A DNA stretch of 64,000 nucleotides from Flectonema sp. DT1601 (lineage: Eukaryota > Euglenozoa > Diplonemea > Diplonemida > Diplonemidae): assembly GCA_964019425.1 (NCBI GenBank), contig OZ025814.1, forward strand, positions 820,001-884,000, in the 5' to 3' direction. Of the stretch, positions 11,702-20,675 are shown in pieces. A program made the position numbers and the translations under genes. The notes beneath the pieces were generated by a model. The model searched no databases. It was not told where the DNA came from and saw only the letters and a program-made list of their open reading frames with translations. How positions within the stretch are numbered: the first letter of the stretch is position 1; each line of letters opens with the position of its first letter.

Positions 11702-12325
11702 ATGTGGGTAGTTAAAGATCATCCTATTTACTTAATGTATTGGTACGGAGCCTCTACAATATTTACTATTGTGAATTACGCAAGATGGGTTCGGTTCAAC
11801 GACGATCTATTTGGTGCTGACGTCGAACGCGCATACGTCGCCTTCGCTGTTCTAACAACGTTCGTATTTATTTTTGTATCTGGATTATGTTTCTTTTGGG
11901 CTCAATACTACTGTGACAAAGACACCAAGGAAGGGATTAAGGCTAGAAACTTCAGAGTAAATGTTGGGATGTTCTTTATTTATTTCTTTAGTGACACTCC
12001 ACTATTCATTATTGACTTGGTGATTGTTTATAACGTAGGATGGGTTGATGAGATCCAGGGCATCACATTCATTCTAAAATTGACTTCTTGGATGATTGGA
12101 ACCTTCTTTGTGTGGTTTGTTTACATGTGGAAGTATGTCTTTAATTTTTTTTGTTTTTTTGCTTTTTGTAAGTTTTTTTTGAAAAAAAAAAAAAAACAAC
12201 ACACACACAGAATGTCAAAATTTCTTCACAAGAAAACTGGTGCTGACAGAGACATCCAGTTGGGAGGTGCTCCTGGGTTTGCCTTTAATTTAGCGGCACT
12301 TAATAACGTCGCACCTGATGTGTAA
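11702..12325 (+). CDS. Tetraspan membrane protein with an in-frame intron
   Basis: Exons 11702-12132 and 12211-12325. The intron (GTATGT...CACACAG) is 78 nt, exactly 26 codons with no stop, so the unspliced frame also stays open but would insert a Phe/Lys/His-rich stretch from a homopolymer. The spliced product is 181 aa. Four hydrophobic segments lie at about residues 10-30, 45-67, 88-112 and 117-143, with charged loops (DKDTKEGIKARN) between helices 2 and 3 and a short hydrophilic tail (HKKTGADRDIQLGGAP). I do not recognise the family; topology alone suggests a small transporter-accessory or scaffold membrane protein. Confidence 0.75.
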   Translation: MWVVKDHPIYLMYWYGASTIFTIVNYARWVRFNDDLFGADVERAYVAFAVLTTFVFIFVSGLCFFWAQYYCDKDTKEGIKARNFRVNVGMFFIYFFSDTPLFIIDLVIVYNVGWVDEIQGITFILKLTSWMIGTFFVWFVYMWKYVFNFFCFFAFCKFFLKKKKKQHTHRMSKFLHKKTGADRDIQLGGAPGFAFNLAALNNVAPDV

Positions 12326-13046
12326 AAGTTAAAAGCTGATTCACACATTTGAAATTCCGCTTGCAGAATTCTCTATTTTTTTTTTACTTTCCCCCTTAGA
12401 ATATGTAATAGACTTAGTTTTTCTTTACCACTATTTTTATTTTTTTTACTTACCTCGTCCCCCTACTAATTATTGTCAGTTTAAGGACCTTTAGACAAAA
12501 GCAAAAGACTTATACACTACGCAAACGGGTGTAGTGTTAGAAGCAAGCTGTGTTCATTTGTTTGAGGTAGCTTGTAGTTGCATACAAACACTTATCTGTC
12601 CCCTGCTTTTTCTTGACCAGCTAAAAAACAAACATCTCTCTTTTTCATTTTTAGAGCTTTTTTTTCTTTTTTCTTTTTTTCTCCGTTACAAACACTTATT
12701 TTAGTATCTTTTTTGATTCTTCTTTTTTATAAATTTGATGTTCCAATTAACTCAGATGGGTTTCAGAGAGTTAGTTAGTCAGGTTTGGTTAATGGTCAGT
12801 GTGTTCACACTTTAGCAAATAAGACCAAAAAAAAAAAAAAAAAACCCCTATTTTTGTGTCATGTGATTTACCAGATCTCAATAGATGATAAGAAAATGAT
12901 TGCATTTTAGAATCCTTTTTTTTTCATTCATAACAATATTAGTCTAAAACAGGTTGAAAGATTTTCAAACATGTTTTATTGTTGTTCGATATTATTTATA
13001 TTACTAGACTAGTATTATTATCTATTCAGTTCTAATCACAAATAAA
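12326..13046. other. Gene-free spacer
   Basis: T-rich with several pyrimidine tracts. A hairpin ACACTAC/GTAGTGT with a 10-nt loop lies at 12514-12537. I see no coding frame or RNA gene. Confidence 0.55.
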
Positions 13047-13748
13047 ATGCTAACCTCACACGATAAGTCAGTTGACAGCCCTCAGCTGCATCGAACATTA
13101 AAGAAAGAGGTAGAAGTCACTCAACATAAACAAATGGAAGGAAATTTTAAAATTGGAGAAGCTGTAACACATGTTGAACCAGATTGGAGGTCGAGTCAGA
13201 GATACGGTCGTCTTCAATACTCTAATGAAGGAAATAAGATATTTGGAGGTGGGGCAGCTACACCTCCACAAACTTCTCCAAAATCTCAAAGACGACTTTA
13301 TGATACCTCAGCAAACACTGACTGGAATGGAGGCACTGGTGGATCATCTGTTCAAAAAGTTATAGAGGAAAAAAAAGCCGTACACGTCCACGATGGTTGG
13401 CATGCATCTTCCTGTTCTAAGACTGTCGATGAACAGAAGAAACATTATGTTGTTGAGAAGTCCCCGTTAACCATTCCAAATGAAAGAAGAAAAAATATTG
13501 ACCGCAAAGATTGGATGAATGACTCTGCTAAGACCATTGATCAGGAAAAACGCCAGTTGGATTTGGCACCAAAAAATCCACCTCCGGCGGCACCAAAACC
13601 TATTGTGAGACCGGAAGATTGGGATTCCAACTTAAAGACGCTTCCAAACTGCTCAAAAGGAGTTGTCAAAAAACCTCACACATACAATGATATAAAAGAT
13701 TCTGTAGTCCCTCAGCCAACCCGCGGTGGAAGTGTTCGTAATTTCTAA
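13047..13748 (+). CDS. DW-repeat protein, unknown
   Basis: 233 aa from ATG 13047 to TAA. The sequence is hydrophilic and shows a degenerate repeat centred on an acidic-Trp pair: EPDWRSSQ, NTDWNGG, VHDGWHASS, DRKDWMNDS and RPEDWDSN. Three copies are followed by a KT or SK.V segment and a basic run (SKTVDEQKKHYV; AKTIDQEKRQLD). Spacing is roughly 40-50 residues in the second half. It ends TRGGSVRNF. Short regularly spaced Trp-bearing repeats are known in proteins that bind a periodic partner such as a microtubule; no identity is claimed. There are no membrane segments or catalytic motifs. Confidence 0.75.
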   Translation: MLTSHDKSVDSPQLHRTLKKEVEVTQHKQMEGNFKIGEAVTHVEPDWRSSQRYGRLQYSNEGNKIFGGGAATPPQTSPKSQRRLYDTSANTDWNGGTGGSSVQKVIEEKKAVHVHDGWHASSCSKTVDEQKKHYVVEKSPLTIPNERRKNIDRKDWMNDSAKTIDQEKRQLDLAPKNPPPAAPKPIVRPEDWDSNLKTLPNCSKGVVKKPHTYNDIKDSVVPQPTRGGSVRNF

Positions 13749-14640
13749 AATCATTACACAGTTCAATCTAGCCTCATATGGTATCAGTAGACGATTCAGT
13801 AAAAAACAATTATTTCCGAATTGCACGTAAAAAAAAAAAAAAAGAGGGGAAAAAACTCCTCGAAAGAGGGACTTTTCAATTTTTTTCTTCTTTTTTTTTG
13901 AAAAATTTCTTTTTTTTTTTTTGGTCGCAAGCTTTTCCCGCTCTACGATTATCTATCTCTCTAGCCTGTTGTAAATCCTTGCTGCTTACAAAAAAGGAAA
14001 TGAAAAAAAAAAAAAAAAAAAGAAACCAAAAAGAAACAAAAAAAAAAAAAAAACGTGTGTTTTCTGCCTTCTTTCTTTGACTTCTACCTCGTTTCGCAAA
14101 TACAATTACCCAAAGTGGTAAGTATATTGTTTGCAAAGTGGGGGGAAATAAAGCAAAAATAAAAATAAAAAAAAAAAAGAAAGAAAAGAAAAGAGAAATA
14201 AAAAACTAAAGGAAAAAGCAGATGTCACCACAGTTGAAGGCGATAAAAAGCATATATCTGGTATTCCTTCACGTCACAAACAAAAACCCTTCTAGTATCT
14301 CAGACAAGTTTGTAGTACTTAGCGCGTGTGTCGCTTGCCAAAGAGCTTGCCCAAGAGTCAAAAAAAAAAAAAAAAAAAAAAAACTCAGTATGAGTGAGGA
14401 AGGTAGTTGTAAGGTTATCGTTCTCTACATTATAATTATTTTATTTTCTCTTGTCAGGTCACAAGTCTCTTAATACTTATTCGAATGCTTAGATGTTATT
14501 GACTGTAGACCACTCATCAGTACTCACATTTATTGATTTCAGACAAAGCTTCAAAAGCAGCCGTCTAATTGTTGAAGGTAGCTGACTGCCTTGAAAACAC
14601 TTTTCATTAATAATTATTTGTCATCAGTACCCGCCTTACC
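13749..14640. other. Low-complexity spacer
   Basis: A succession of A and T homopolymers on both strands, with open frames that are only poly-Lys or poly-Phe. GTGGTAAGTATA near 14116 and AAAAACTAAAGGAAAAAGCAG ending 14220 resemble a donor and an acceptor, so a 5'-UTR intron of the next gene is possible. TTGTCATCAG near 14627 is the closest acceptor candidate to the next ATG. Confidence 0.5.
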
Positions 14641-16869
14641 ATGTCGCACAGGGACAGCATAGTAACAACGAAGGGAAGACGCAGCAGTTCAATTCACGGT
14701 AAGCCGCCTAGTGCTCTTTTAGCTCCGGGAGTAGGATTGGCTCTTTCAGACTACTCAACGCTACCGATAACTTGTCATTCTCCATTTCAAAAAGTTTTAG
14801 AGACGGATGTTGGACTCGGGTGTGTTTTATTTTTAGCAGAAGTACAAAAGTTCAACGGACACTTCACAGAGCAACGAAAGATACTTTTATTAACAAGAGA
14901 TGCACTTTATGTCTGTACACCTAAAGCAGAGATTCTAAGATGTACAAAACTATCAGAAGTGACCAGAGTGTACTGTTATGGTAATATCATCGCCTTAAAG
15001 ATTCCAACTGAATACGATATAATGGTTAGGATAACGCAGAGTAACAAATATAGTGATATCTCATTAGCCAGGTATTTTGAATACCTGTTAAAGACACTTT
15101 GTCCTGAAGTTGATATTATTACTGATCAGGTCTGGTTATCAATCAAAGGTGGTTCTGAAACTGCGAGAGCAGAATTGAAATTATCACAACCACCGAAGTG
15201 GAATCCTAAGAAACCATTACCTATAAGAATATTTACTTGGAAGCAGTTGGTATTACTCGAAGGTTTCGGTGAATTAGAAAAGAGAATCCACCCATCAAGG
15301 ATTAGATTAGTTCAGGCAATTAAAGATAATGAAGAAAGAGAACTGCTTGAAGAACCAACCGACTCTTCTGAAGATTTAGACCTGTTCGAACCTTCAACAA
15401 TGCATGCCAGTGTAATGTCACCGAAACCTGAACGCAAAGCACCAACATCTCATGCGATGGCTGTTGGAATGACACCAGACGAAGCTATAGAATCTCATAA
15501 ACTACTTCACGAACCCTATGCGGGATTCACATCAGCTGCAACAGCTGCTGGTGCTGATTATAAAGGTTTAGGATTGTTTGATGAGATCCTGTCTCATCCG
15601 AGATCGCGAAATGACATACTACGATCATCACCTTTCCCATCGGTTAAAATGATAAGACGAAGACCAGGGCTCAATAAATATCCAAAAAGTCCTCCAACAG
15701 AAGGAAACACAAGTATCAGATATCAAAAACCACCTAACATTCCATACACTGAATACATTGGTAGTCCTTCCAGGTCAAGGTCAAGGTCAAGGTCTGAATC
15801 ACCTCCTGGCAGTCCATTACCGAAAGAGATTATCACAGCGAGTAAGACGTCCTCGTTTTTTCCTGCAACTGGAGGTGGGGTTCCGAGAGCTTCACCACCA
15901 CCTTATCCTCTTAATGAACCACTTGATGACCCGCTGGTTATGGAATTAGAAGCTATCGCTAGTCCTTTACCTTATGATACTTACGCTCTTCAACAAATAG
16001 CACGTCTTACTAGGGAGCAAGAAGATCCTAACCCAGATACTCCACGACTTAAGTATGTTGTTAATGAAAGGAGTGGAAGTTTTTCTAGTCTACGAAAACT
16101 ATCAGATCAGCAACAGCAACCTGTTTATAGTGATCCTTACCCAGATGGTCATACACCAATGGACTACCTAGCTCCAGAGTCACCAGGTGGGTACATAAAC
16201 AGTACCACGAATACAGTTCCTAATAAAGCATTAATCCCACCTCCAGGATTGATAACACCTGGTATTAATGTTTGGAATAGTGGTGGAGGTCAATCTCTTG
16301 CGGAACAAGTAACTCCAAGACGCAGTCATGAAAAAGCCTCACAAATAGCGAACTCCTTAAGAGACGCAACAAAACTACCTGGAGGAGGTGGATCATTAGC
16401 CAGGTCAGCAATATCAGATATGCTTCGTACTACTGCTGCCTTGATGTTAGCAGAGGATGAGGTTACTGCTCATCAGTTAAAGATGAGTAATCTAGCAGCT
16501 GTTACTCCCACGACAGGTATTCGATCAAATCCACCGGACCCTACGAATGATCCATACCTGTCACAGTTATTATCTGAACAAGAACAACAACGATTAGGTA
16601 TTCAACATGCTTGTTCAAAGATTAATAATTTACTTGGAGAAGTATCACAGGGATCTCCGCACACATCACGAAGACGTTATTCTAGACGTGAGTTTCAAAG
16701 TCCTGTTGTAGCCGCGCCTGTTGGTCGGTGGACCGATGATCCGTTAGATTCACCTCTACTTCCTATCCCTGAAGATGTAAAGCTATCAGACTTTCAGAGA
16801 TCCTTAAAGTCATCTATCCGTCCTATTTCTCACTCTCCTCGAGTGATACCACGAAGGACTCGCCACTGA
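14641..16869 (+). CDS. PH-like domain protein with long disordered tail
   Basis: 742 aa, ATG 14641 to TGA. Residues ~60-165 alternate strands and end in a helix (RKILLLTRDALYVCTPK...TRVYCYGNIIALKI...), the pattern of a pleckstrin-homology-like domain. The remaining ~570 residues are Pro/Ser-rich and likely disordered, with an SR stretch (PSRSRSRSRSESPPGSPLP near residue 380) and many SP/TP sites. The N-terminus (TTKGRRSSSIHG) has several phosphorylatable serines. It may recruit partners to a membrane or to the cytoskeleton. A different PH-like N-terminus occurs in the gene at 58243. Confidence 0.72.
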   Translation: MSHRDSIVTTKGRRSSSIHGKPPSALLAPGVGLALSDYSTLPITCHSPFQKVLETDVGLGCVLFLAEVQKFNGHFTEQRKILLLTRDALYVCTPKAEILRCTKLSEVTRVYCYGNIIALKIPTEYDIMVRITQSNKYSDISLARYFEYLLKTLCPEVDIITDQVWLSIKGGSETARAELKLSQPPKWNPKKPLPIRIFTWKQLVLLEGFGELEKRIHPSRIRLVQAIKDNEERELLEEPTDSSEDLDLFEPSTMHASVMSPKPERKAPTSHAMAVGMTPDEAIESHKLLHEPYAGFTSAATAAGADYKGLGLFDEILSHPRSRNDILRSSPFPSVKMIRRRPGLNKYPKSPPTEGNTSIRYQKPPNIPYTEYIGSPSRSRSRSRSESPPGSPLPKEIITASKTSSFFPATGGGVPRASPPPYPLNEPLDDPLVMELEAIASPLPYDTYALQQIARLTREQEDPNPDTPRLKYVVNERSGSFSSLRKLSDQQQQPVYSDPYPDGHTPMDYLAPESPGGYINSTTNTVPNKALIPPPGLITPGINVWNSGGGQSLAEQVTPRRSHEKASQIANSLRDATKLPGGGGSLARSAISDMLRTTAALMLAEDEVTAHQLKMSNLAAVTPTTGIRSNPPDPTNDPYLSQLLSEQEQQRLGIQHACSKINNLLGEVSQGSPHTSRRRYSRREFQSPVVAAPVGRWTDDPLDSPLLPIPEDVKLSDFQRSLKSSIRPISHSPRVIPRRTRH

Positions 16870-17119
16870 TTAGTCTTTTAGTTCCATTGATTTATCTCGT
16901 AGAGTAGTCTTTTTCTATTATCGTCTTCCACCATGACTCTTCCTGCCAAATAATAAAATAGAGTCTTTTTTTATAAATAATATTATTTTTTTTTCTTTTT
17001 TTTTATTGTATCCTTTTTGCAATGTATTCTTGTACGATTCCATTATATTGTTTTATAATTATTTCATTTTTACGACGTCATTTGATAATTATCTTCAAAA
17101 AAGACCTCATCTTATAAAA

Positions 17120-18277
17120 ATGCCATTAGATACTCTACCTGATGGGTATATAGTAGTAGAGGGTGCTGTTAACCCTGATTCATGTGAAGCTCTCAGACAG
17201 CATATTCGAGTTAAGACGAGAGAAGCACAGCTGATGCAAGACGAAAAGAGATTTGGAAAAATTAGAGAACCCGACAACAGATATGACTTACTTCTCGATA
17301 TGGATAATGTTGTTGTGGAGGTTGTTAACGAGGTTGTTGCTTCAGCTAAGGAAGCTCTATCTCAAACAGTTGGTGTCGCAGGAAGATTAATTGAATTGGC
17401 AGCCATAACATCTCATCCAGGAGCAAAATCCCAACCAGTTCACGCAGACTCAGTTCATGGTGTCTTGAGATTTCTACAGGCAGATACCACAGCCATGACT
17501 ACTATGTTAGCACTCGATGATGATGATGATACTGAAGCAGCAACACAAGTTCTTCATGCAGTCGCGACTGATACTGCGAATATGTGGACGATGTTAGTAG
17601 CACTTCAGGATGTTGATGAGGATATGGGACCTACTCATGTATGGCCAGGTACTAACACTCTTGATCACCATTCTCGTTGTTACAGTCACTATGCAGGTCC
17701 AGGTGGTGATATCGGAGGTCAAACAACAGCTCGTTCGAAATTAGACATCAGTGCTGCTGATGATCTCTTCCAAGTACCTCACAAAAAGATGACCATCCCT
17801 TCTGGTTCTTTCGTCGCATACGATTCTCTTCTCATGCACTGCGGAGGAGCCAACAGCAGTAAGAAATCCAGAACTGTTTTAGTGATGACATTTATTGGAC
17901 AGGGGATGATGCCTGAGGGTTCTACTTACGACTTGTTACCAAAACTGACTAATAAATATAGAATTTCTTCATTTCCTCTGAAGAAGGATGGAACACCTCA
18001 ACCAAAATTACAATGCGATATTGAAGAAGACGATCGTTTAGAGGCGATTAGAAAAGCAGAAGAAGAAGAGCGCAATAAAGCTAAAACTATCCCTCCTCTT
18101 AATGAATGGAGAGCTTCAATCCAATGTACAAAGTGTGGTAAGTGGAGACCATGCGAAGCCTATGACGCAGATGCAAAAACACGTGACGTCTGGAAATGTG
18201 CTAACGACGGGTTCTCATGTTTTACTGATCAACTGTACACGGTCGAAGAGATTGATAATTGGTTTGAAGAGGAATAG
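17120..18277 (+). CDS. Phytanoyl-CoA-dioxygenase-like protein with C-terminal CW zinc finger
   Basis: 385 aa. ATG 17120 is chosen because the frame upstream has no ATG and is T-rich. The N-terminal domain looks like a PhyH-family Fe(II)/2-oxoglutarate oxygenase: PVHADS gives the metal-binding H108-x-D110, and LMHCGGANSSKKSR gives the distal H240 and the 2-oxoglutarate-binding R251. Residues ~330-370 form a CW zinc finger: C336-x2-C339, W342, then W358-x-C360 and C367 (IQCTKCGKWR; VWKCANDGFSC). CW domains of other proteins read histone H3K4 methylation, so this enzyme may act on chromatin or be targeted to it, rather than on phytanoyl-CoA. Joining these two domains is unusual as far as I know. 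An acidic stretch (LDDDDDTEA) near residue 135 lies within the oxygenase. Confidence 0.85.
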   Translation: MPLDTLPDGYIVVEGAVNPDSCEALRQHIRVKTREAQLMQDEKRFGKIREPDNRYDLLLDMDNVVVEVVNEVVASAKEALSQTVGVAGRLIELAAITSHPGAKSQPVHADSVHGVLRFLQADTTAMTTMLALDDDDDTEAATQVLHAVATDTANMWTMLVALQDVDEDMGPTHVWPGTNTLDHHSRCYSHYAGPGGDIGGQTTARSKLDISAADDLFQVPHKKMTIPSGSFVAYDSLLMHCGGANSSKKSRTVLVMTFIGQGMMPEGSTYDLLPKLTNKYRISSFPLKKDGTPQPKLQCDIEEDDRLEAIRKAEEEERNKAKTIPPLNEWRASIQCTKCGKWRPCEAYDADAKTRDVWKCANDGFSCFTDQLYTVEEIDNWFEEE

Positions 18278-18313
18278 AGAATGACGAAGGGGAAAAAAAA
18301 AACTATAAAAAAT

Positions 18314-18359
18314 TTATCTTTTTAGCAACATTGTTGTAAGACAGTCAACAATAAGATAA
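18314..18359 (+). other. Nested hairpin 3' of the PhyH-CW gene
   Basis: Outer stem TTATCTT/AAGATAA (18314-18320 and 18353-18359) encloses an inner stem TTGTTG/CAACAA. It lies 37 nt after the stop codon, in the probable 3' UTR. Confidence 0.35.
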
Positions 18360-18528
18360 TACGACAAGACGATGTTTGTGTGTTTTCTTTTTTTTCTGCA
18401 CCGACGAAGTCGGAGAAGAAACTATTCAGATTAAGATCCGTTATTTAGTATGTCATGTTATCTGTTTCCCTGTGCGCCAGTAAAACTAGCTGCGATCAAC
18501 AAAATATATAAAGGCTTATCTGAATGGT

Positions 18529-18874
18529 TTATCTTATCTTATCTTATCTTATCTTATCTTATCTTATCTTATCTTATCTTATCTTATCTTATCTTATCTT
18601 ATCTTATCTTATCTTATCTTATCTTATCTTATCTTATCTTATCTTATCTTATCTTATCTTATCTTATCTTATCTTATCTTATCTTATCTTATCTTATCTT
18701 ATCTTATCTTATCTTATCTTATCTTATCTTATCTTATCTTATCTTATCTTATCTTATCTTATCTTATCTTATCTTATCTTATCTTATCTTATCTTATCTT
18801 ATCTTATCTTATCTTATCTTATCTTATCTTATCTTATCTTATCTTATCTTATCTTATCTTATCTTATCTTATCT
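18529..18874. repeat. (TTATC)n microsatellite, about 69 units
   Basis: A nearly perfect pentanucleotide array of 346 nt. The + strand has no stop in any frame, so all three frames translate as LILSY repeats; these are not genes. The minus strand reads GATAA and contains stops in every frame. The array is bounded by ATGG on the left and GTTTTTTT on the right and lies between two genes. Confidence 0.97.
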
Positions 18875-19016
18875 GTTTTTTTTTTGGAATTCCTCAAGCA
18901 TAAATAACTTGAAAAAAAAAAACACCTTTTTCACGTTTGTTTAAAAAACAGCGTTTGGTTGTCGCAGCTGGTGCTGCTGACACGGCGCTGATCAATTTAA
19001 TCATTGTTTCTTTGAA

Positions 19017-20324
19017 ATGTCTTGGCATGCTACGGTTCTGTTGGCATCTCTTTTTCATGGGGGAGTAATGTTATTAATAAATTTAAAAATAGCTAAACTT
19101 AAAAAAAAAAAAAAAATGAAGATAAATTTTGCATTTTTAATTGTGATGGGGATAACGCTCGTGTGTTCAACTGTAGTACTTTCGAGGATGAGTTGTAGGA
19201 GATTGGCAATAAGAGATTCAATCCCGCGTCCGGGTATATTATTCAACACTAAAACGGACATTAAACATAAAAAAAACATAGTAAACATCTTTAACGGAGT
19301 ACTTCCCACCGGGAATGATGTTGGAGGTGAGAGATACTTATCTGTGCAAGAAGCAATATCAGCATGTGGCAGTATGAATGAATGTAAAGGATTTACATTT
19401 TCTGGTGAGGCAAACATCAAAGGTAGAACTAGAATATTTTTTAAAAGTGTATATAAACCAGTACCAACTCAAGGATGGACATCGTACCAAGTACATCCTG
19501 CAATGCCAGGTTACAATAAATACTTAGAGATAGCAGATTCGATCCTTGCCTCGTTTGACCTTAGACCAGTATTAGAAAATGACTCCGAGTCGCTTGAGGA
19601 AAGTTTTCCTGAATACCCAATCGAGAATCTTATTGAAAAACCATGGTTTAGTTACATGAAGCCCAGTGAAAGTCAAATAATGGTTTCATATGCTCCAAGA
19701 GCATTCTTACTTCCAAACTTTATTGATGACGATCTCGCAAAGGATATCCGGGATCACGGGGAGCGAGCACTCCAACGTTCTCAAGTTGCAAAAGTTCCAG
19801 CGAATAAAACCGTTGCTGCAGTAAGCAACGTCAGAACATCTTTTGGTTCTTGGTTAACAGATGATATTGCATCTGTTAAGGAACTTCGGGATAGAATAGA
19901 GAAATCAACTGGAGTAAAAAGATCAAATTTCGAAGCCCTTCAAATATTAAGATATCAAAAGGATCAGCAGTACGTCCCTCATGTTGATTATTTTCATCCG
20001 AGAGCATACGGTCCTCAAGACTTTAATAGAATGGCTACCGTTATTGTATACCTTACCCCCACCGCACACGGTGGAGAGACAGTATTCCCGTATGCTCATG
20101 GATTTACTCCAAATACATCTGCAAAGTGTTCTGGTGGTCTTCGATTAAAACCAGTGAAGAACACTGCAATGATATTCTATTCTATGATGCCAGATGGCAA
20201 CTTTGATCCGTGGGCGCTACATGGAGGCTGCCCAGTCCTGGGTGATCATGATGAAAAATGGGTTGCAGTGCAGTGGTTGCGCGTTCAATACCCTGAAGGA
20301 GGACTACCTCCCCAATCGAGATAA
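19017..20324 (+). CDS. Prolyl 4-hydroxylase-type dioxygenase, membrane-anchored
   Basis: 435 aa from ATG 19017; an in-frame ATG at 19116, just after a 16-nt A run, would begin directly with a signal-anchor helix (INFAFLIVMGITLVCSTVVL) and may be the real start. The catalytic domain occupies the last ~180 residues: H322-V-D324 (VPHVDYF), distal H402 (LHGGCPVLGDHDEKW) and K414, which binds 2-oxoglutarate. This is the usual P4Hc arrangement. A Cys-containing segment before it (ISACGSMNECKGFTF) resembles a small disulfide or lectin-like module. Such enzymes act in the ER or Golgi on proline in secreted proteins. It is the second of three Fe(II)/2-oxoglutarate enzymes in the window. Confidence 0.88.
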   Translation: MSWHATVLLASLFHGGVMLLINLKIAKLKKKKKMKINFAFLIVMGITLVCSTVVLSRMSCRRLAIRDSIPRPGILFNTKTDIKHKKNIVNIFNGVLPTGNDVGGERYLSVQEAISACGSMNECKGFTFSGEANIKGRTRIFFKSVYKPVPTQGWTSYQVHPAMPGYNKYLEIADSILASFDLRPVLENDSESLEESFPEYPIENLIEKPWFSYMKPSESQIMVSYAPRAFLLPNFIDDDLAKDIRDHGERALQRSQVAKVPANKTVAAVSNVRTSFGSWLTDDIASVKELRDRIEKSTGVKRSNFEALQILRYQKDQQYVPHVDYFHPRAYGPQDFNRMATVIVYLTPTAHGGETVFPYAHGFTPNTSAKCSGGLRLKPVKNTAMIFYSMMPDGNFDPWALHGGCPVLGDHDEKWVAVQWLRVQYPEGGLPPQSR

Positions 20325-20362
20325 TAATTGCCGAGTCTTTCTTTGTTTTGATCATCCGAAGT

Positions 20363-20383
20363 CATCAAATGTTTCGATGACAT
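20363..20383 (+). other. Hairpin 3' of the prolyl hydroxylase gene
   Basis: GTCATC and GATGAC face each other around a 9-nt loop, 38 nt after the stop. It is one of several short stems found just after stop codons in this window. Confidence 0.3.
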
Positions 20384-20475
20384 TACTGCACATGTTGACC
20401 CTCCCGAGATTCATTGTTCCATCTGTGCGCAATGAGGGATGCTTTGTCTAAAATGATCTTCTAACTCAAACCGAT

Positions 20476-20575
20476 TTTAGCTACTTCAGTGAGAGTGAGA
20501 TCTAATAAAGTTCACCAGACGCAGACATTATAATATTTATTCCCTCAACAGTTCAAAACAAATGTATATTTTCTT
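20476..20575 (+). repeat. 5' flank repeat of the LRR locus, copy A
   Basis: About 100 nt (GCTACTTCAGTGAGAGTGAG ... CAAATGTATATT) recur at 22966-23094, where an extra A-rich 30-nt stretch is inserted. They lie upstream of the two UBL-LRR genes and mark the boundary of the duplicated unit. Confidence 0.75.
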
Positions 20576-20639
20576 CTATATACACCCTGCAAGTGAGGTG
20601 ACTCTCATCGTATTCACGTTTGGATCACTTTCACATCTT

Positions 20640-20662
20640 ACATCACTCTTGTCTTTCAACAG
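20640..20662 (+). promoter_or_regulatory. Candidate trans-splice acceptor of UBL-LRR gene A
   Basis: CATCACTCTTGTCTTTCAACAG, 13 nt before ATG 20676. The same acceptor and leader occur before ATG 23483 and in the 5' fragment at 25942, so the site was copied with the gene. Confidence 0.55.
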
Positions 20663-20675
20663 AATTCTAACAACA

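Noticed and set aside
13778-14473. Small open frames at 13778 and 14222
   Set aside because: Driven by A and T homopolymers (poly-Lys, poly-Phe); no protein-like composition.
17006-17119. Upstream extension of the PhyH-CW frame
   Set aside because: No ATG, T-rich, and it lies in the pyrimidine tract before the likely acceptor.
18450-18944. Long + strand open frames of LILSY repeats
   Set aside because: They are the TTATC microsatellite read in different frames and do not look like a protein.
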